A stretch of DNA of 64,000 nt from Pseudomonas graminis (lineage in GTDB: Bacteria > Pseudomonadota > Gammaproteobacteria > Pseudomonadales > Pseudomonadaceae): NCBI RefSeq assembly GCF_900111735.1, contig NZ_FOHW01000004.1, forward strand, positions 42,670-106,669, written 5' to 3'. The position numbers were made by a program, and so were the translations under genes. This document shows, piece by piece, positions 1-8,073 of the stretch (positions are counted from its first letter, which is position 1; the number at the start of each line of letters is the position of its first letter). The notes under the pieces are model-generated. The model searched no databases and was not told the origin of the DNA. It saw only the letters and a program-made list of their open reading frames with translations.

Positions 1-419
1 ATGACGTCGTAGGCAAATGACTCGCGGCCCCGGGCGAGCACCTGATCGAGAATCTGCATCGTGCTGTCGTACAGCGCCGGATCACCCCACACCAGAAACG
101 CGCCGGTCTCGCCTGCCTTTATTTCATCGGCGATCAATTGCTCGAACAGCACGGCGCGCTGCTCGTGCCAGTGTTCGACCCCGCTGCGATAGGACGGTGA
201 ATCGTCCTTGCGCCTGGGGTCGCTCACCTGCACCAGCCGATAGTCATGGCCCTCGATGTAACGCTCGCAAATCTCCCGACGCAACGCCAGCAGGTCGTCA
301 TTGGCGTAGCCCTTGTCGAGGATGAAAAACACCTGGGTGCTGTTCAGCGCCTTGATCGCCTGAACGGTGATGTGCTCGGGATTGCCCGCGCCAATGCCGA
401 TCACGAGGATTTTTTTCAT
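1..419 (-). CDS. cobF: Precorrin-6A synthase (deacetylating), N-terminal part
   Basis: The first 139 residues are visible; the rest lies beyond the left edge (family length is about 250). The protein opens with MKKILVIGIGAGNPEHIT, the glycine-rich N-terminal loop of the tetrapyrrole (corrin/porphyrin) methylase fold. It continues with a region ending in FLVWGDPALYDST, matching the conserved GDP substrate-loop motif. The combination resembles CobF, which methylates C-1 and removes the acetyl group of precorrin-5 in aerobic cobalamin synthesis, using S-adenosylmethionine in the cytoplasm. The assignment to CobF rather than another methylase rests on recognition of the N-terminal segment. No other cob gene is in the window. 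Confidence 0.8.
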   Translation of the reverse strand, partial: MKKILVIGIGAGNPEHITVQAIKALNSTQVFFILDKGYANDDLLALRREICERYIEGHDYRLVQVSDPRRKDDSPSYRSGVEHWHEQRAVLFEQLIADEIKAGETGAFLVWGDPALYDSTMQILDQVLARGRESFAYDV

Positions 420-534
420 GGGGTGGCGGTTCTCTGGAGGCATTTGCGGAAGGTGCATCAGCGTATCGGGTTGTTGATGGGTGTGGTTAGTCCCCTCCGC
501 AGATCAGCGTCCCGCCGCAGGATTGACGGTGCTC

Positions 535-815
535 AAACCGGCCTCTTCCCGGCTGAAGCCGGTCCTACTGCACACCGCGGTCACATAGTGAGACCGGCTT
601 TAGCCGGGAAAGCATCGGGTGTCACACCGCAGAAATGATGGCGTGCAAACCGGCCTCTTCCCGGCTGAAGCCGGTCCTACTGAAGCACCGCGGTCCCACT
701 GAACACCGCGATCACCTAGTGGGACCGGCTTTAGCCGGGAAAGCGTCGGACCTCACAATGCAGAATTGAAGGTGTTGGTACTGGCCTCTTCCCGGCTGAA
801 GCCGGTCCCACTGAA
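535..815. repeat. Cluster of five REP palindromes
   Basis: Five copies of a REP unit, core CTTCCCGGCTGAAGCCGGTC or its complement, lie at about 536-571, 588-615, 648-682, 718-745 and 779-813 in alternating orientation, so that neighbours form paired (BIME-like) hairpins. They fill the gap between cobF and mtlR; nothing coding is seen here. Such elements are typical of fluorescent pseudomonads and are mobilised in trans by RAYT transposases, none of which is in the window. Confidence 0.9.
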
Positions 816-913
816 TTCGTGCATTCATCTGCAGCTGTTTAAAACGCGCGTCTGTATTCCGCCCAACAAATAGTGCACATTATTCCCACGCCACTCTCCA
901 GACCGGCACCCGC

Positions 914-1819
914 ATGACCAAAACAACAAGAGTCACCGACCCTTCCTACGAGTTGATGGACGACCACAACGGGCTGTCGATCATTTACCGCGAACACGGG
1001 TTTCCCTGTCCGCTGGTGCGCTGGCATTTCCATAAGGAATACGAGCTGCACCTGATCGTTGCCAGTTCCGGCAAGGTCTTCGTCGGCGATTACATCGGCA
1101 ATTTCTACCCTGAGACGCTGTTCCTCACCGGCCCCAATCTTCCGCACAACTGGATCAGCCAGATCGAGGAAGACGAGGTTGTGCCCAAGCGCGACATGCT
1201 GGTCAACTTCACCGAGGAGCTGCTGGAAAGCGGCAATCAGGTGTTCGCCGAACTCAAAACCCTGGCGCCGCTGCTCGAACGCGCGCAGTACGGCATCGAA
1301 TTCCGCTGTAAGCGCACCATCCGCCAAGCCACCAGACTGATGCAGAAGATTGCCGACACCACGGGCATGACCCGGCTGGGGCATTTCTTCATTCTGCTGG
1401 AAGTACTGGCGGCCAGTGATGATTTCCAGTTGCTGTCCGGCACCACCGCGTCGCAACTGTCCGATGATCACGCCGTGGAGCGCACCAACAAGGCCGTGGA
1501 ATACATCTTCACCCACTACGCCCGCGAGCTGCCGCTGGAAGAAGTGGCGGACTACCTGGGCATGAAGCCGACCTATTTCTCCCGCGTGTTCAAGCAGGCC
1601 ACCGGGCGCTGCTTTGTCGAATTCGTCAACCGGCTGCGCATCAGCAAGTCCTGCGAACTGCTCGCCGATGGCGACAGGCCGGTGACCGATGTCTGCTTCG
1701 AGTCGGGTTTCAATAACATTTCCAACTTCAATCGACGCTTTCAGAAGCTTAAAGGCATGACCCCCTCGCACTATCGACGCCTCGCCGTGCAGCGCCTGAC
1801 CGAACAAAACCTGTACTGA
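914..1819 (+). CDS. mtlR: AraC-family activator of the mannitol operon
   Basis: This 301-residue protein has an N-terminal cupin-like sensing domain (about residues 20-110, with HFHKEYELHLI) and a C-terminal pair of AraC helix-turn-helix motifs (about 195-295, including PLEEVADYLGMKPTYFSRVF and ESGFNNISNFNRRF). MtlR of P. fluorescens activates the mtl operon in response to mannitol, arabitol or glucitol. The gene lies 242 bp upstream of mtlE in the same direction, which is the known arrangement. A long antisense frame covers most of it and is a codon-bias shadow. Confidence 0.93.
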   Translation: MTKTTRVTDPSYELMDDHNGLSIIYREHGFPCPLVRWHFHKEYELHLIVASSGKVFVGDYIGNFYPETLFLTGPNLPHNWISQIEEDEVVPKRDMLVNFTEELLESGNQVFAELKTLAPLLERAQYGIEFRCKRTIRQATRLMQKIADTTGMTRLGHFFILLEVLAASDDFQLLSGTTASQLSDDHAVERTNKAVEYIFTHYARELPLEEVADYLGMKPTYFSRVFKQATGRCFVEFVNRLRISKSCELLADGDRPVTDVCFESGFNNISNFNRRFQKLKGMTPSHYRRLAVQRLTEQNLY

Positions 1820-1908
1820 TTCGTTGCCCCTTCGCTCTCATCAACTACGCTGGAACTGCCCCGCCCCATGCGCTGAGGCAGTTTTGCGGCGTGCCCGCTG
1901 GAAACCTC

Positions 1909-1974
1909 AGTGCAAAATAGTATCAGTTCAAGTGCGCCGCAGGATTTGTCAACCAGCGCGCACAAGGCTGTAAT
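1909..1974 (+). promoter_or_regulatory. Probable mtlE promoter with paired AGTGC sites for MtlR
   Basis: A -35 box TTGTCA (1946-1951) and a -10 box TGTAAT (1969-1974) are separated by 17 bp and each matches the sigma70 consensus at five of six positions. Just upstream, TCAGTGC and TCAAGTGC carry AGTGC at 1909-1913 and 1931-1935, 22 bp or about two helical turns apart, as AraC-type activators usually require. The start point would be near 1981, leaving a leader of about 80 nt before a strong ribosome site (GAGGAGTGATAA) and the mtlE ATG. MtlR binding is inferred. Confidence 0.6.
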
Positions 1975-2061
1975 CAACTGACATTCTTCCTGGTCTCCGG
2001 AAGAAACAAAAACAATAACCAAGCTTCTGACGTCCGCCTGGACGCAGAAGAGGAGTGATAA

Positions 2062-3378
2062 ATGAAGACCTCTGCAAATGTTCTCCTTGCCGGTACCTGT
2101 CTGACCCTCCTGTCCCTGTGCGCCACTGCCGGTGAAGTCACCATCGCCACCGTCAACAACAGCGACATGATCCGCATGCAGCGGCTGTCCAAGACCTTCG
2201 AAGAACAGCACAAAGACATCAAGCTGAAGTGGGTGGTGCTGGAAGAGAACGTGCTGCGTCAGCGCCTGACCACTGACATCGCCACCAAGGGCGGCCAGTT
2301 CGACGTAATGACCATCGGCATGTATGAAGCGTCACTCTGGGGTGCCAAGGGCTGGCTCAAGGAAATGAACGATCTGCCAGCGTCCTACGCGCTGGACGAC
2401 GTGTTTCCTTCGGTACGCGATGGCTTGTCGGTTGACGGCAAACTCTTCGCCCTGCCGTTCTATGCAGAAAGCTCGATCACCTACTACCGCAAAGACCTGT
2501 TCAAGGCCGCCGGCCTGACCATGCCGGAGCGGCCGACCTGGACGCAGATCTCCGAATTCGCCGACAAGCTCACCGACAAGTCCAAGGAACAATACGGCAT
2601 CTGCCTCCGCGGCAAGGCGGGCTGGGGCGAGAACATGGCGCTGATCACCACCATCGCCAACTCCTTTGGCGCCCGCTGGTTTGACGAACAATGGAAGCCG
2701 CAATTCGACCAGCCTGAGTGGAAGAACGCGCTGACCTTCTACACCAATGTCATGAAAAAAGACGGCCCGCCCGGCGCCTCCAGCAACGGCTTCAACGAAA
2801 ACCTCGCGCTGTTCAACAGCGGCAAGTGCGCGATCTGGGTGGATGCCAGCGTGGCCGGCTCGTTCGTTACCGACAAAGCCCAGAGCAAAGTCGCCGACAG
2901 CGTGGGCTTTACCTACGCGCCACACGAAGTCACCGACAAGGGCTCGGCGTGGCTGTACTCGTGGGCACTGGCGATCCCGACCAGCGCGAAGAACGACAAG
3001 GACGCGCGCGCCTTCACCGAATGGGCGACGTCCAAAGAGTACGCCGCGCTGGTGGCCGAGAAAGACGGCGTGTCCAACGTGCCGCCAGGCACCCGCGCAT
3101 CGACCTACACCGATGCCTACAAACAAGCCGCGCCTTTCGCCAACATCACCCTGGAATCCCTCAAGGCCGTCACGCCTAAATCACCGACCCTGAAGCCTGT
3201 GCCTTACGTCGGCATCCAGTTGGTGACCATCCCCGAGTTCCAGTCGATCGGCACCTCCGTCGGCCAACAGTTCTCGGCGGCACTGGTGGGCACCTCCACC
3301 GTGGATCAGGCATTGACCAGCGCCCAAAGCGTGGCCGAGCGTGAAATGAAGCGCGCGGGTTACCCGAAAAAGGGCTGA
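2062..3378 (+). CDS. mtlE: Mannitol/polyol ABC transporter, periplasmic binding protein
   Basis: The protein has 438 residues and a Sec signal peptide (MKTSANVLLAGTCLTLLSL, cleavage near ATAGEV). The mature part is a family-1 extracellular solute-binding protein of the maltose/polyol type. MtlE binds mannitol, glucitol or arabitol in the periplasm and delivers it to the MtlF/MtlG permease. A strong Shine-Dalgarno (AGGAG) lies eight bases before the ATG. It is the first gene of the operon, follows the predicted promoter at 1946-1974, and precedes mtlF by 75 bp. Confidence 0.93.
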   Translation: MKTSANVLLAGTCLTLLSLCATAGEVTIATVNNSDMIRMQRLSKTFEEQHKDIKLKWVVLEENVLRQRLTTDIATKGGQFDVMTIGMYEASLWGAKGWLKEMNDLPASYALDDVFPSVRDGLSVDGKLFALPFYAESSITYYRKDLFKAAGLTMPERPTWTQISEFADKLTDKSKEQYGICLRGKAGWGENMALITTIANSFGARWFDEQWKPQFDQPEWKNALTFYTNVMKKDGPPGASSNGFNENLALFNSGKCAIWVDASVAGSFVTDKAQSKVADSVGFTYAPHEVTDKGSAWLYSWALAIPTSAKNDKDARAFTEWATSKEYAALVAEKDGVSNVPPGTRASTYTDAYKQAAPFANITLESLKAVTPKSPTLKPVPYVGIQLVTIPEFQSIGTSVGQQFSAALVGTSTVDQALTSAQSVAEREMKRAGYPKKG

Positions 3379-3453
3379 CACCCGCTGCTTGAAGGCGGCA
3401 GGCGCTGATTGCCTGCCGCCCACGCTCACGCTTTTGCCCGGTTCGGAGTCGAC

Positions 3454-4386
3454 ATGAACACCTCAACCCTCACCCCGCGCACCGCCGCGGCCGACGATAA
3501 GTCGTCCCCCAAAGGCAGCGTCACCAAGCCCGGCTGGTTTCTGGTCAGCCCTTCGGTGCTGTTGCTGCTGGTCTGGATGATCGTGCCGCTGGGCATGACC
3601 ATCTACTTTTCGCTGATCCGCTACAACTTGCTCAACCCCGGCGAAAACGAATTCGTCGGCCTTGAGAACTTCGAATTCTTCGTCACCGACGCCGGCTTTC
3701 TGCCCGGCGCCATGAACACCCTGTTGCTGGTCGGCAGCGTGCTGGCCATCAGCGTGATTCTTGGCGTGCTGATCTCGGCGTTGCTGGAAGCCAGCGAGTT
3801 TTTCGGTCGCGGCATCGTGCGCGTGCTGTTGATCTCGCCGTTTTTCATCATGCCGACGGTCAGCGCGCTGATCTGGAAGAACCTGATTTTCCATCCGGTG
3901 TCCGGGATTCTCGCCTGGGTGTGGAAGCTGTTCGGGGCCCAGCCGGTGGACTGGCTGGCAAATTACCCCCTGCTGTCGATCATCATCATTGTGTCGTGGC
4001 AGTGGTTGCCCTTCGCGATCCTGATTCTGATGACCGCCATGCAGTCCCTGGATCAGGAGCAAAAGGAGGCGGCGCGTCTGGATGGCGCCGGCCCGATCGC
4101 GATCTTCTGGCACCTGACCCTGCCGCACCTGGCGCGTCCGATCGCCGTGGTGGTGATGATCGAAACGATCTTTCTGCTCTCGGTGTTCGCTGAAATCTTC
4201 ACCACCACCAACGGCGGTCCGGGCTTCGCTTCCACCAATCTGGCGTACCTGATCTACAACCAGGCACTGCTGCAATTCGACGTGGGCATGGCATCGGCAG
4301 GCGGTTTGATTGCCGTCGTGATCGCCAACATTGCCGCGATCATCCTGGTACGGATGATCGGCAAAAACCTCACCGACAAGTCTTGA
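3454..4386 (+). CDS. mtlF: Polyol ABC transporter permease MtlF
   Basis: An inner-membrane permease of the MalF-like binding-protein-dependent family, 310 residues from the chosen start. An in-frame ATG at 3409 would add 15 residues, but the ATG at 3454 has GGAG six bases upstream and gives a normal cytoplasmic N-terminus. Six membrane segments are evident from about residue 30 onward. The EAA loop that docks on the ATPase is seen around EQKEAARLDGAGPIAIFWHL (near residue 210). It pairs with MtlG and MtlK; ten bases separate it from mtlG, indicating co-transcription. Confidence 0.93.
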   Translation: MNTSTLTPRTAAADDKSSPKGSVTKPGWFLVSPSVLLLLVWMIVPLGMTIYFSLIRYNLLNPGENEFVGLENFEFFVTDAGFLPGAMNTLLLVGSVLAISVILGVLISALLEASEFFGRGIVRVLLISPFFIMPTVSALIWKNLIFHPVSGILAWVWKLFGAQPVDWLANYPLLSIIIIVSWQWLPFAILILMTAMQSLDQEQKEAARLDGAGPIAIFWHLTLPHLARPIAVVVMIETIFLLSVFAEIFTTTNGGPGFASTNLAYLIYNQALLQFDVGMASAGGLIAVVIANIAAIILVRMIGKNLTDKS

Positions 4387-4396
4387 GGGCAAGGCC

Positions 4397-5230
4397 ATGA
4401 TGACGCTCAAACAATCCCGTCGCCTGCAAAGTGCCCTGCTCGGCACCTTGTCGTGGCTGATCGCAGCGCTGATTTTCTTCCCGATCTTCTGGATGGTCCT
4501 GACCAGCTTCAAGACCGAGATCGATGCGTTCGCCACGCCGCCGCAGTTCTTCTTCACGCCGACCCTGGAAAACTACCTGCACATCCAGGAGCGCAGTGAC
4601 TACTTCCACTTCGCCTGGAACTCGATCCTGATCTCCTTCAGCGCGACGATCCTGTGCCTGCTGATCGCGGTGCCGGCGGCCTATTCCATGGCGTTTTTCG
4701 AAACCAAACGGACCAAGGGCACGCTGCTGTGGATGCTCTCGACCAAGATGCTGCCGCCGGTGGGCGTGCTGATGCCGATCTACCTGCTGGCCAAGACCTC
4801 CGGCCTGCTGGATTCGCGCATCGCGCTGATCGTGATCTACACGCTGATCAACCTGCCGATCGTGGTGTGGATGATTTACACCTACTTCAAGGACATCCCC
4901 GGGGAGATTCTTGAAGCGTCGCGGCTGGACGGCGCCACCACACGCCAGGAAATCTTTCGGGTGCTGATCCCGATCTGCAAGGGCGGACTGGCCTCGACGG
5001 CGCTGCTGTCGCTGATCCTGTGCTGGAACGAGGCGTTCTGGTCGCTGAACCTGACCTCTTCGAATGCCGCACCGCTGACTGCGCTGATCGCCTCCTATTC
5101 CAGCCCTGAAGGCTTGTTCTGGGCCAAGTTATCGGCGGTGTCGACCCTGGCCTGCGCGCCGATCCTGATCTTCGGCTGGATCAGCCAGAAACAACTGGTT
5201 CGCGGGCTGTCGTTTGGTGCCGTGAAATAA
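4397..5230 (+). CDS. mtlG: Polyol ABC transporter permease MtlG
   Basis: The second inner-membrane permease of the mannitol importer, 277 residues, MalG-like. Six hydrophobic segments are visible, with the EAA docking loop (EILEASRLDGATTRQEIFRV) near residue 175. Two in-frame ATG codons stand side by side (4397 and 4400), so the start could be one codon later. It is followed by 164 bp holding a large palindromic element before mtlK, which is unusual inside an operon and may lower read-through. Confidence 0.92.
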   Translation: MMTLKQSRRLQSALLGTLSWLIAALIFFPIFWMVLTSFKTEIDAFATPPQFFFTPTLENYLHIQERSDYFHFAWNSILISFSATILCLLIAVPAAYSMAFFETKRTKGTLLWMLSTKMLPPVGVLMPIYLLAKTSGLLDSRIALIVIYTLINLPIVVWMIYTYFKDIPGEILEASRLDGATTRQEIFRVLIPICKGGLASTALLSLILCWNEAFWSLNLTSSNAAPLTALIASYSSPEGLFWAKLSAVSTLACAPILIFGWISQKQLVRGLSFGAVK

Positions 5231-5242
5231 CCGAAACATGAT

Positions 5243-5343
5243 GGTTCCCACGCTCTGCGTGGTAACCAGCGTCCGGACGCTCCGCGTCCAAAGAGCCGGC
5301 GCAGAGCGTCAAGGGCTGCGTTACCACGCAGAGCGTGGGAACG
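5243..5343. repeat. Palindromic element inside the mtl operon
   Basis: The arms at 5244-5265 and 5321-5342 are perfect 22-nt inverted repeats beginning GTTCCCACGCTCTGCGTGG. Between them lie shorter pieces of the same kind (GACGCTCCGCGTC). Related elements occur at 10995-11125 (complete) and 57795-57845 (one arm only), so this is a dispersed family. In a transcript it would form a long stem between mtlG and mtlK. It lacks the T-tract of an intrinsic terminator. Confidence 0.85.
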
Positions 5344-5394
5344 ATCCCGCCTTTGATGATTTCGACATTTTGAAGAATAAAACTGGAGCCCATC

Positions 5395-6498
5395 ATGGCT
5401 AACCTGACAATCAGAAATCTGCAAAAAGGCTTCGACGGCCACCAGATCATCAAAGGCATCGACCTGGACGTGAAGGACCGTGAGTTCGTGGTCTTCGTCG
5501 GTCCGTCGGGCTGTGGCAAATCCACCCTGCTGCGCCTGATCGCCGGCCTGGAAGACGTGACCAGCGGCAGCATCGAACTCGATGGCCGCGAAATTACCCA
5601 GGTCACCCCGGCCAAGCGCGACCTGGCAATGGTGTTTCAGACCTACGCCCTGTACCCGCACATGACCGTCGGCAAAAATCTGTCGTTCGCCCTGGATCTG
5701 GCCGGCACGCCGAAGGCCGAGGTCAAGAAAAAGGTCGATGAAGCCGCGCGTATCCTCGAGCTGGGCCCACTGCTGGAACGCAAGCCCAAGCAGCTGTCGG
5801 GTGGTCAACGCCAGCGCGTTGCAATCGGTCGGGCCATCGTGCGCAACCCGAAAATCTTTCTGTTCGACGAACCGCTTTCCAACCTCGATGCGGCCTTGCG
5901 AGTGCAAACCCGACTGGAGCTGTCGCGCCTGCACAAAGAGCTGCAGGCGACGATGATCTACGTCACCCACGATCAGGTCGAAGCCATGACCCTGGCCGAC
6001 AAGGTGGTCGTGCTCAATGGCGGCCGCGTCGAGCAGGTCGGTTCACCGCTGGAGCTCTATCACCATCCGGCCAACCTGTTCGTCGCGGGCTTTCTGGGCA
6101 CGCCGAAAATGGGCTTCCTCAAGGGCATCATCAGCGGCGTCGAAGCGTCGGCCTGTGAAGTCACCCTGGACGCCGGGACGAAGGTCCTGCTGCCTTTCAC
6201 TAACGCGCAACAGAGCGTGGGCGACTCGGTAACGCTGGGGATTCGTCCCGAGCACCTGGAGCTGGCCAACGAAGGCGACTGCCAGCTGACCGTCATCGCC
6301 GACGTCAGCGAGCGCCTCGGCAGCGACACTTACTGCCACGTGCGCACCACGTCCGGCGAGCCGCTGACCATGCGGATTCGTGGGGACCTCGCGAGCCAGT
6401 ACGGCGAAACCCTGAAACTGCACCTGAACAGCGCGCACTGCCACCTGTTCGACGCCCAGGGCCAGGTCATCCGTCGCGCGCTGCAGGCCGCTGCCTGA
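5395..6498 (+). CDS. mtlK: Polyol ABC transporter ATP-binding protein
   Basis: The 367-residue ATPase drives mannitol/arabitol uptake on the cytoplasmic face of MtlFG. Visible motifs are Walker A GPSGCGKST (36-44), the signature LSGGQRQRVAIGRA (from 135), Walker B IFLFDEPLSNLD and the switch histidine in YVTHDQVEAM. The C-terminal third (from about 240) is the TOBE/OB regulatory region of MalK-like proteins (IRPEHLEL). GGAG lies seven bases before the ATG. Confidence 0.94.
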   Translation: MANLTIRNLQKGFDGHQIIKGIDLDVKDREFVVFVGPSGCGKSTLLRLIAGLEDVTSGSIELDGREITQVTPAKRDLAMVFQTYALYPHMTVGKNLSFALDLAGTPKAEVKKKVDEAARILELGPLLERKPKQLSGGQRQRVAIGRAIVRNPKIFLFDEPLSNLDAALRVQTRLELSRLHKELQATMIYVTHDQVEAMTLADKVVVLNGGRVEQVGSPLELYHHPANLFVAGFLGTPKMGFLKGIISGVEASACEVTLDAGTKVLLPFTNAQQSVGDSVTLGIRPEHLELANEGDCQLTVIADVSERLGSDTYCHVRTTSGEPLTMRIRGDLASQYGETLKLHLNSAHCHLFDAQGQVIRRALQAAA

Positions 6499-6532
6499 TC
6501 CCTCGCACTCCACAGCATTCGGGAACACCGTC

Positions 6533-8050
6533 ATGAAACTGAACAAGCAGAACCTCTCCAACCTGGGCGCCGGCATCGCCATCCCCGCCTATTCCCTTGA
6601 TGAGCGTCGCCAGGGCATCGCCCACATCGGCGTCGGTGGTTTTCACCGCGCCCACCAGGCGTTTTACACCGACGCGCTGATGTCCCTCGGCGCCAATGAA
6701 GGCAGCGGCGAAGGCCTGGACTGGGGCATTTGCGGGGTCAGCCTGCGCGAGGAAGACCGCGGCAATTTCGAAGCGCTGAAGGGCCAAGACTTCCTCTACA
6801 CGCTGTTCGAACTGGGCGACACCCCGGACACCGAAACTCGTGTGATCGGCGCCATGAGTCAGATGCTCATGTCCACCGACAGCGACCTGGCGCTGATCGA
6901 CAAACTCGCCAGTCCGGACATCCGCATTGTCTCGCTGACCATCACCGAAGGCGGTTACTGCATCGACGACAGCACCGGCGAATTCATGAGCCACCTGCCG
7001 CAGATCCAGTACGACCTCGAACACCCCGCCACGCCAAAAACCGTGTTCGGTTACCTGTGCGCCGCCCTGACCCGACGACGCGCCGAAGGCACGCCGGCGT
7101 TCACCCTGATGTCCTGCGATAACCTGCCGCACAACGGCGCGGTCACACGCAAGGCCCTGCTGGCATTCGCCCAACTGCGCGACCCGGAACTGCACGACTG
7201 GATTGCTGAAAACGTCAGCTTCCCCAACGCCATGGTCGACCGGATTACGCCCATGACCAGCACCGCCCACCGCCTGCAGCTGCATGACCAGAAAGGCATC
7301 GACGACGCCTGGCCGGTGGTGTGCGAGCCGTTCGTGCAATGGGTGCTTGAAGACAAATTCGTCAACGGCCGTCCGGCCTGGGAAAAGGTCGGCGTGCAGT
7401 TCACCGACGACGTCACTCCGTACGAAGAAATGAAGATCAAGCTGCTCAACGGCAGCCACCTGGCGCTGACCTATCTCGGGGCCTTGAAGGGCTATCGCTT
7501 CGTCCACGAAACCATGAACGACCCGCTGTTCGTCGAGTACATCCGCACCTACATGGACCTGGACGTCACCCCGCAACTGGCGCCGGTGCCGGGCATCGAC
7601 CTGACCGAATACAAACAGACCCTGATCGATCGGTTCTCCAATCAGGCGATTGCCGACCAGCTGGAGCGGGTGTGCTCCGACGGTTCGTCGAAATTCCCGA
7701 AATTCACCGTGCCGACGATCAATCGTCTGATCCTGGACAGCGGCAACATGGACCGCGCTTCCCTGGTGGTTGCGGCCTGGGCGCTGTACCTGCAGGGCAA
7801 CCGCACCGGCGATTTCACCGGCGAGAACGGCGTGCCGTACACCGTCGTCGACCCGCGCGCGGACTTTTGCAAGGCGCTGGTGGCCGATGACTTGCTGGTC
7901 ACTCAGCGGCTGCTTGAAGTCGAAGAAATCTTCGGTGCGGCGATTCCCCAGTCCCCTGAGTTCGTGGCATCGTTCGAGCACAACTTGAACAGCCTGAAGC
8001 AGTTGGGCGTCAGTAAAACCCTGGAAAACCTGTTGGCGAAAACCGCCTGA
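6533..8050 (+). CDS. mtlD: Mannitol 2-dehydrogenase
   Basis: This 505-residue polyol-specific long-chain dehydrogenase oxidises mannitol to fructose and arabitol to xylulose with NAD. The N-terminal nucleotide-binding motif is GVGGFHRAHQAF (near residue 27). The C-terminal catalytic domain contains KIKLLNGSHLALTYLG, including the lysine, asparagine and histidine of the family active site. Length is close to the usual 490-500. It lies 34 bp after mtlK. A 504-residue antisense frame covers the gene but has no recognisable features. Confidence 0.94.
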   Translation: MKLNKQNLSNLGAGIAIPAYSLDERRQGIAHIGVGGFHRAHQAFYTDALMSLGANEGSGEGLDWGICGVSLREEDRGNFEALKGQDFLYTLFELGDTPDTETRVIGAMSQMLMSTDSDLALIDKLASPDIRIVSLTITEGGYCIDDSTGEFMSHLPQIQYDLEHPATPKTVFGYLCAALTRRRAEGTPAFTLMSCDNLPHNGAVTRKALLAFAQLRDPELHDWIAENVSFPNAMVDRITPMTSTAHRLQLHDQKGIDDAWPVVCEPFVQWVLEDKFVNGRPAWEKVGVQFTDDVTPYEEMKIKLLNGSHLALTYLGALKGYRFVHETMNDPLFVEYIRTYMDLDVTPQLAPVPGIDLTEYKQTLIDRFSNQAIADQLERVCSDGSSKFPKFTVPTINRLILDSGNMDRASLVVAAWALYLQGNRTGDFTGENGVPYTVVDPRADFCKALVADDLLVTQRLLEVEEIFGAAIPQSPEFVASFEHNLNSLKQLGVSKTLENLLAKTA

Positions 8051-8073
8051 GCTTCAGAGCTAACGAGGTGAAC

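Noticed and set aside
246..638. Plus-strand frame overlapping cobF and the REP cluster
   Set aside because: Its first half is antisense to cobF and its second half is translated REP sequence.
3463..4557. 364-codon frame antisense to mtlF/mtlG
   Set aside because: Crosses the boundary of two clear permease genes and gives a His/Gln/Asp-rich peptide typical of antisense shadows.
6467..7981. 504-codon frame antisense to mtlD
   Set aside because: Mirror of a clear dehydrogenase gene; no family features.
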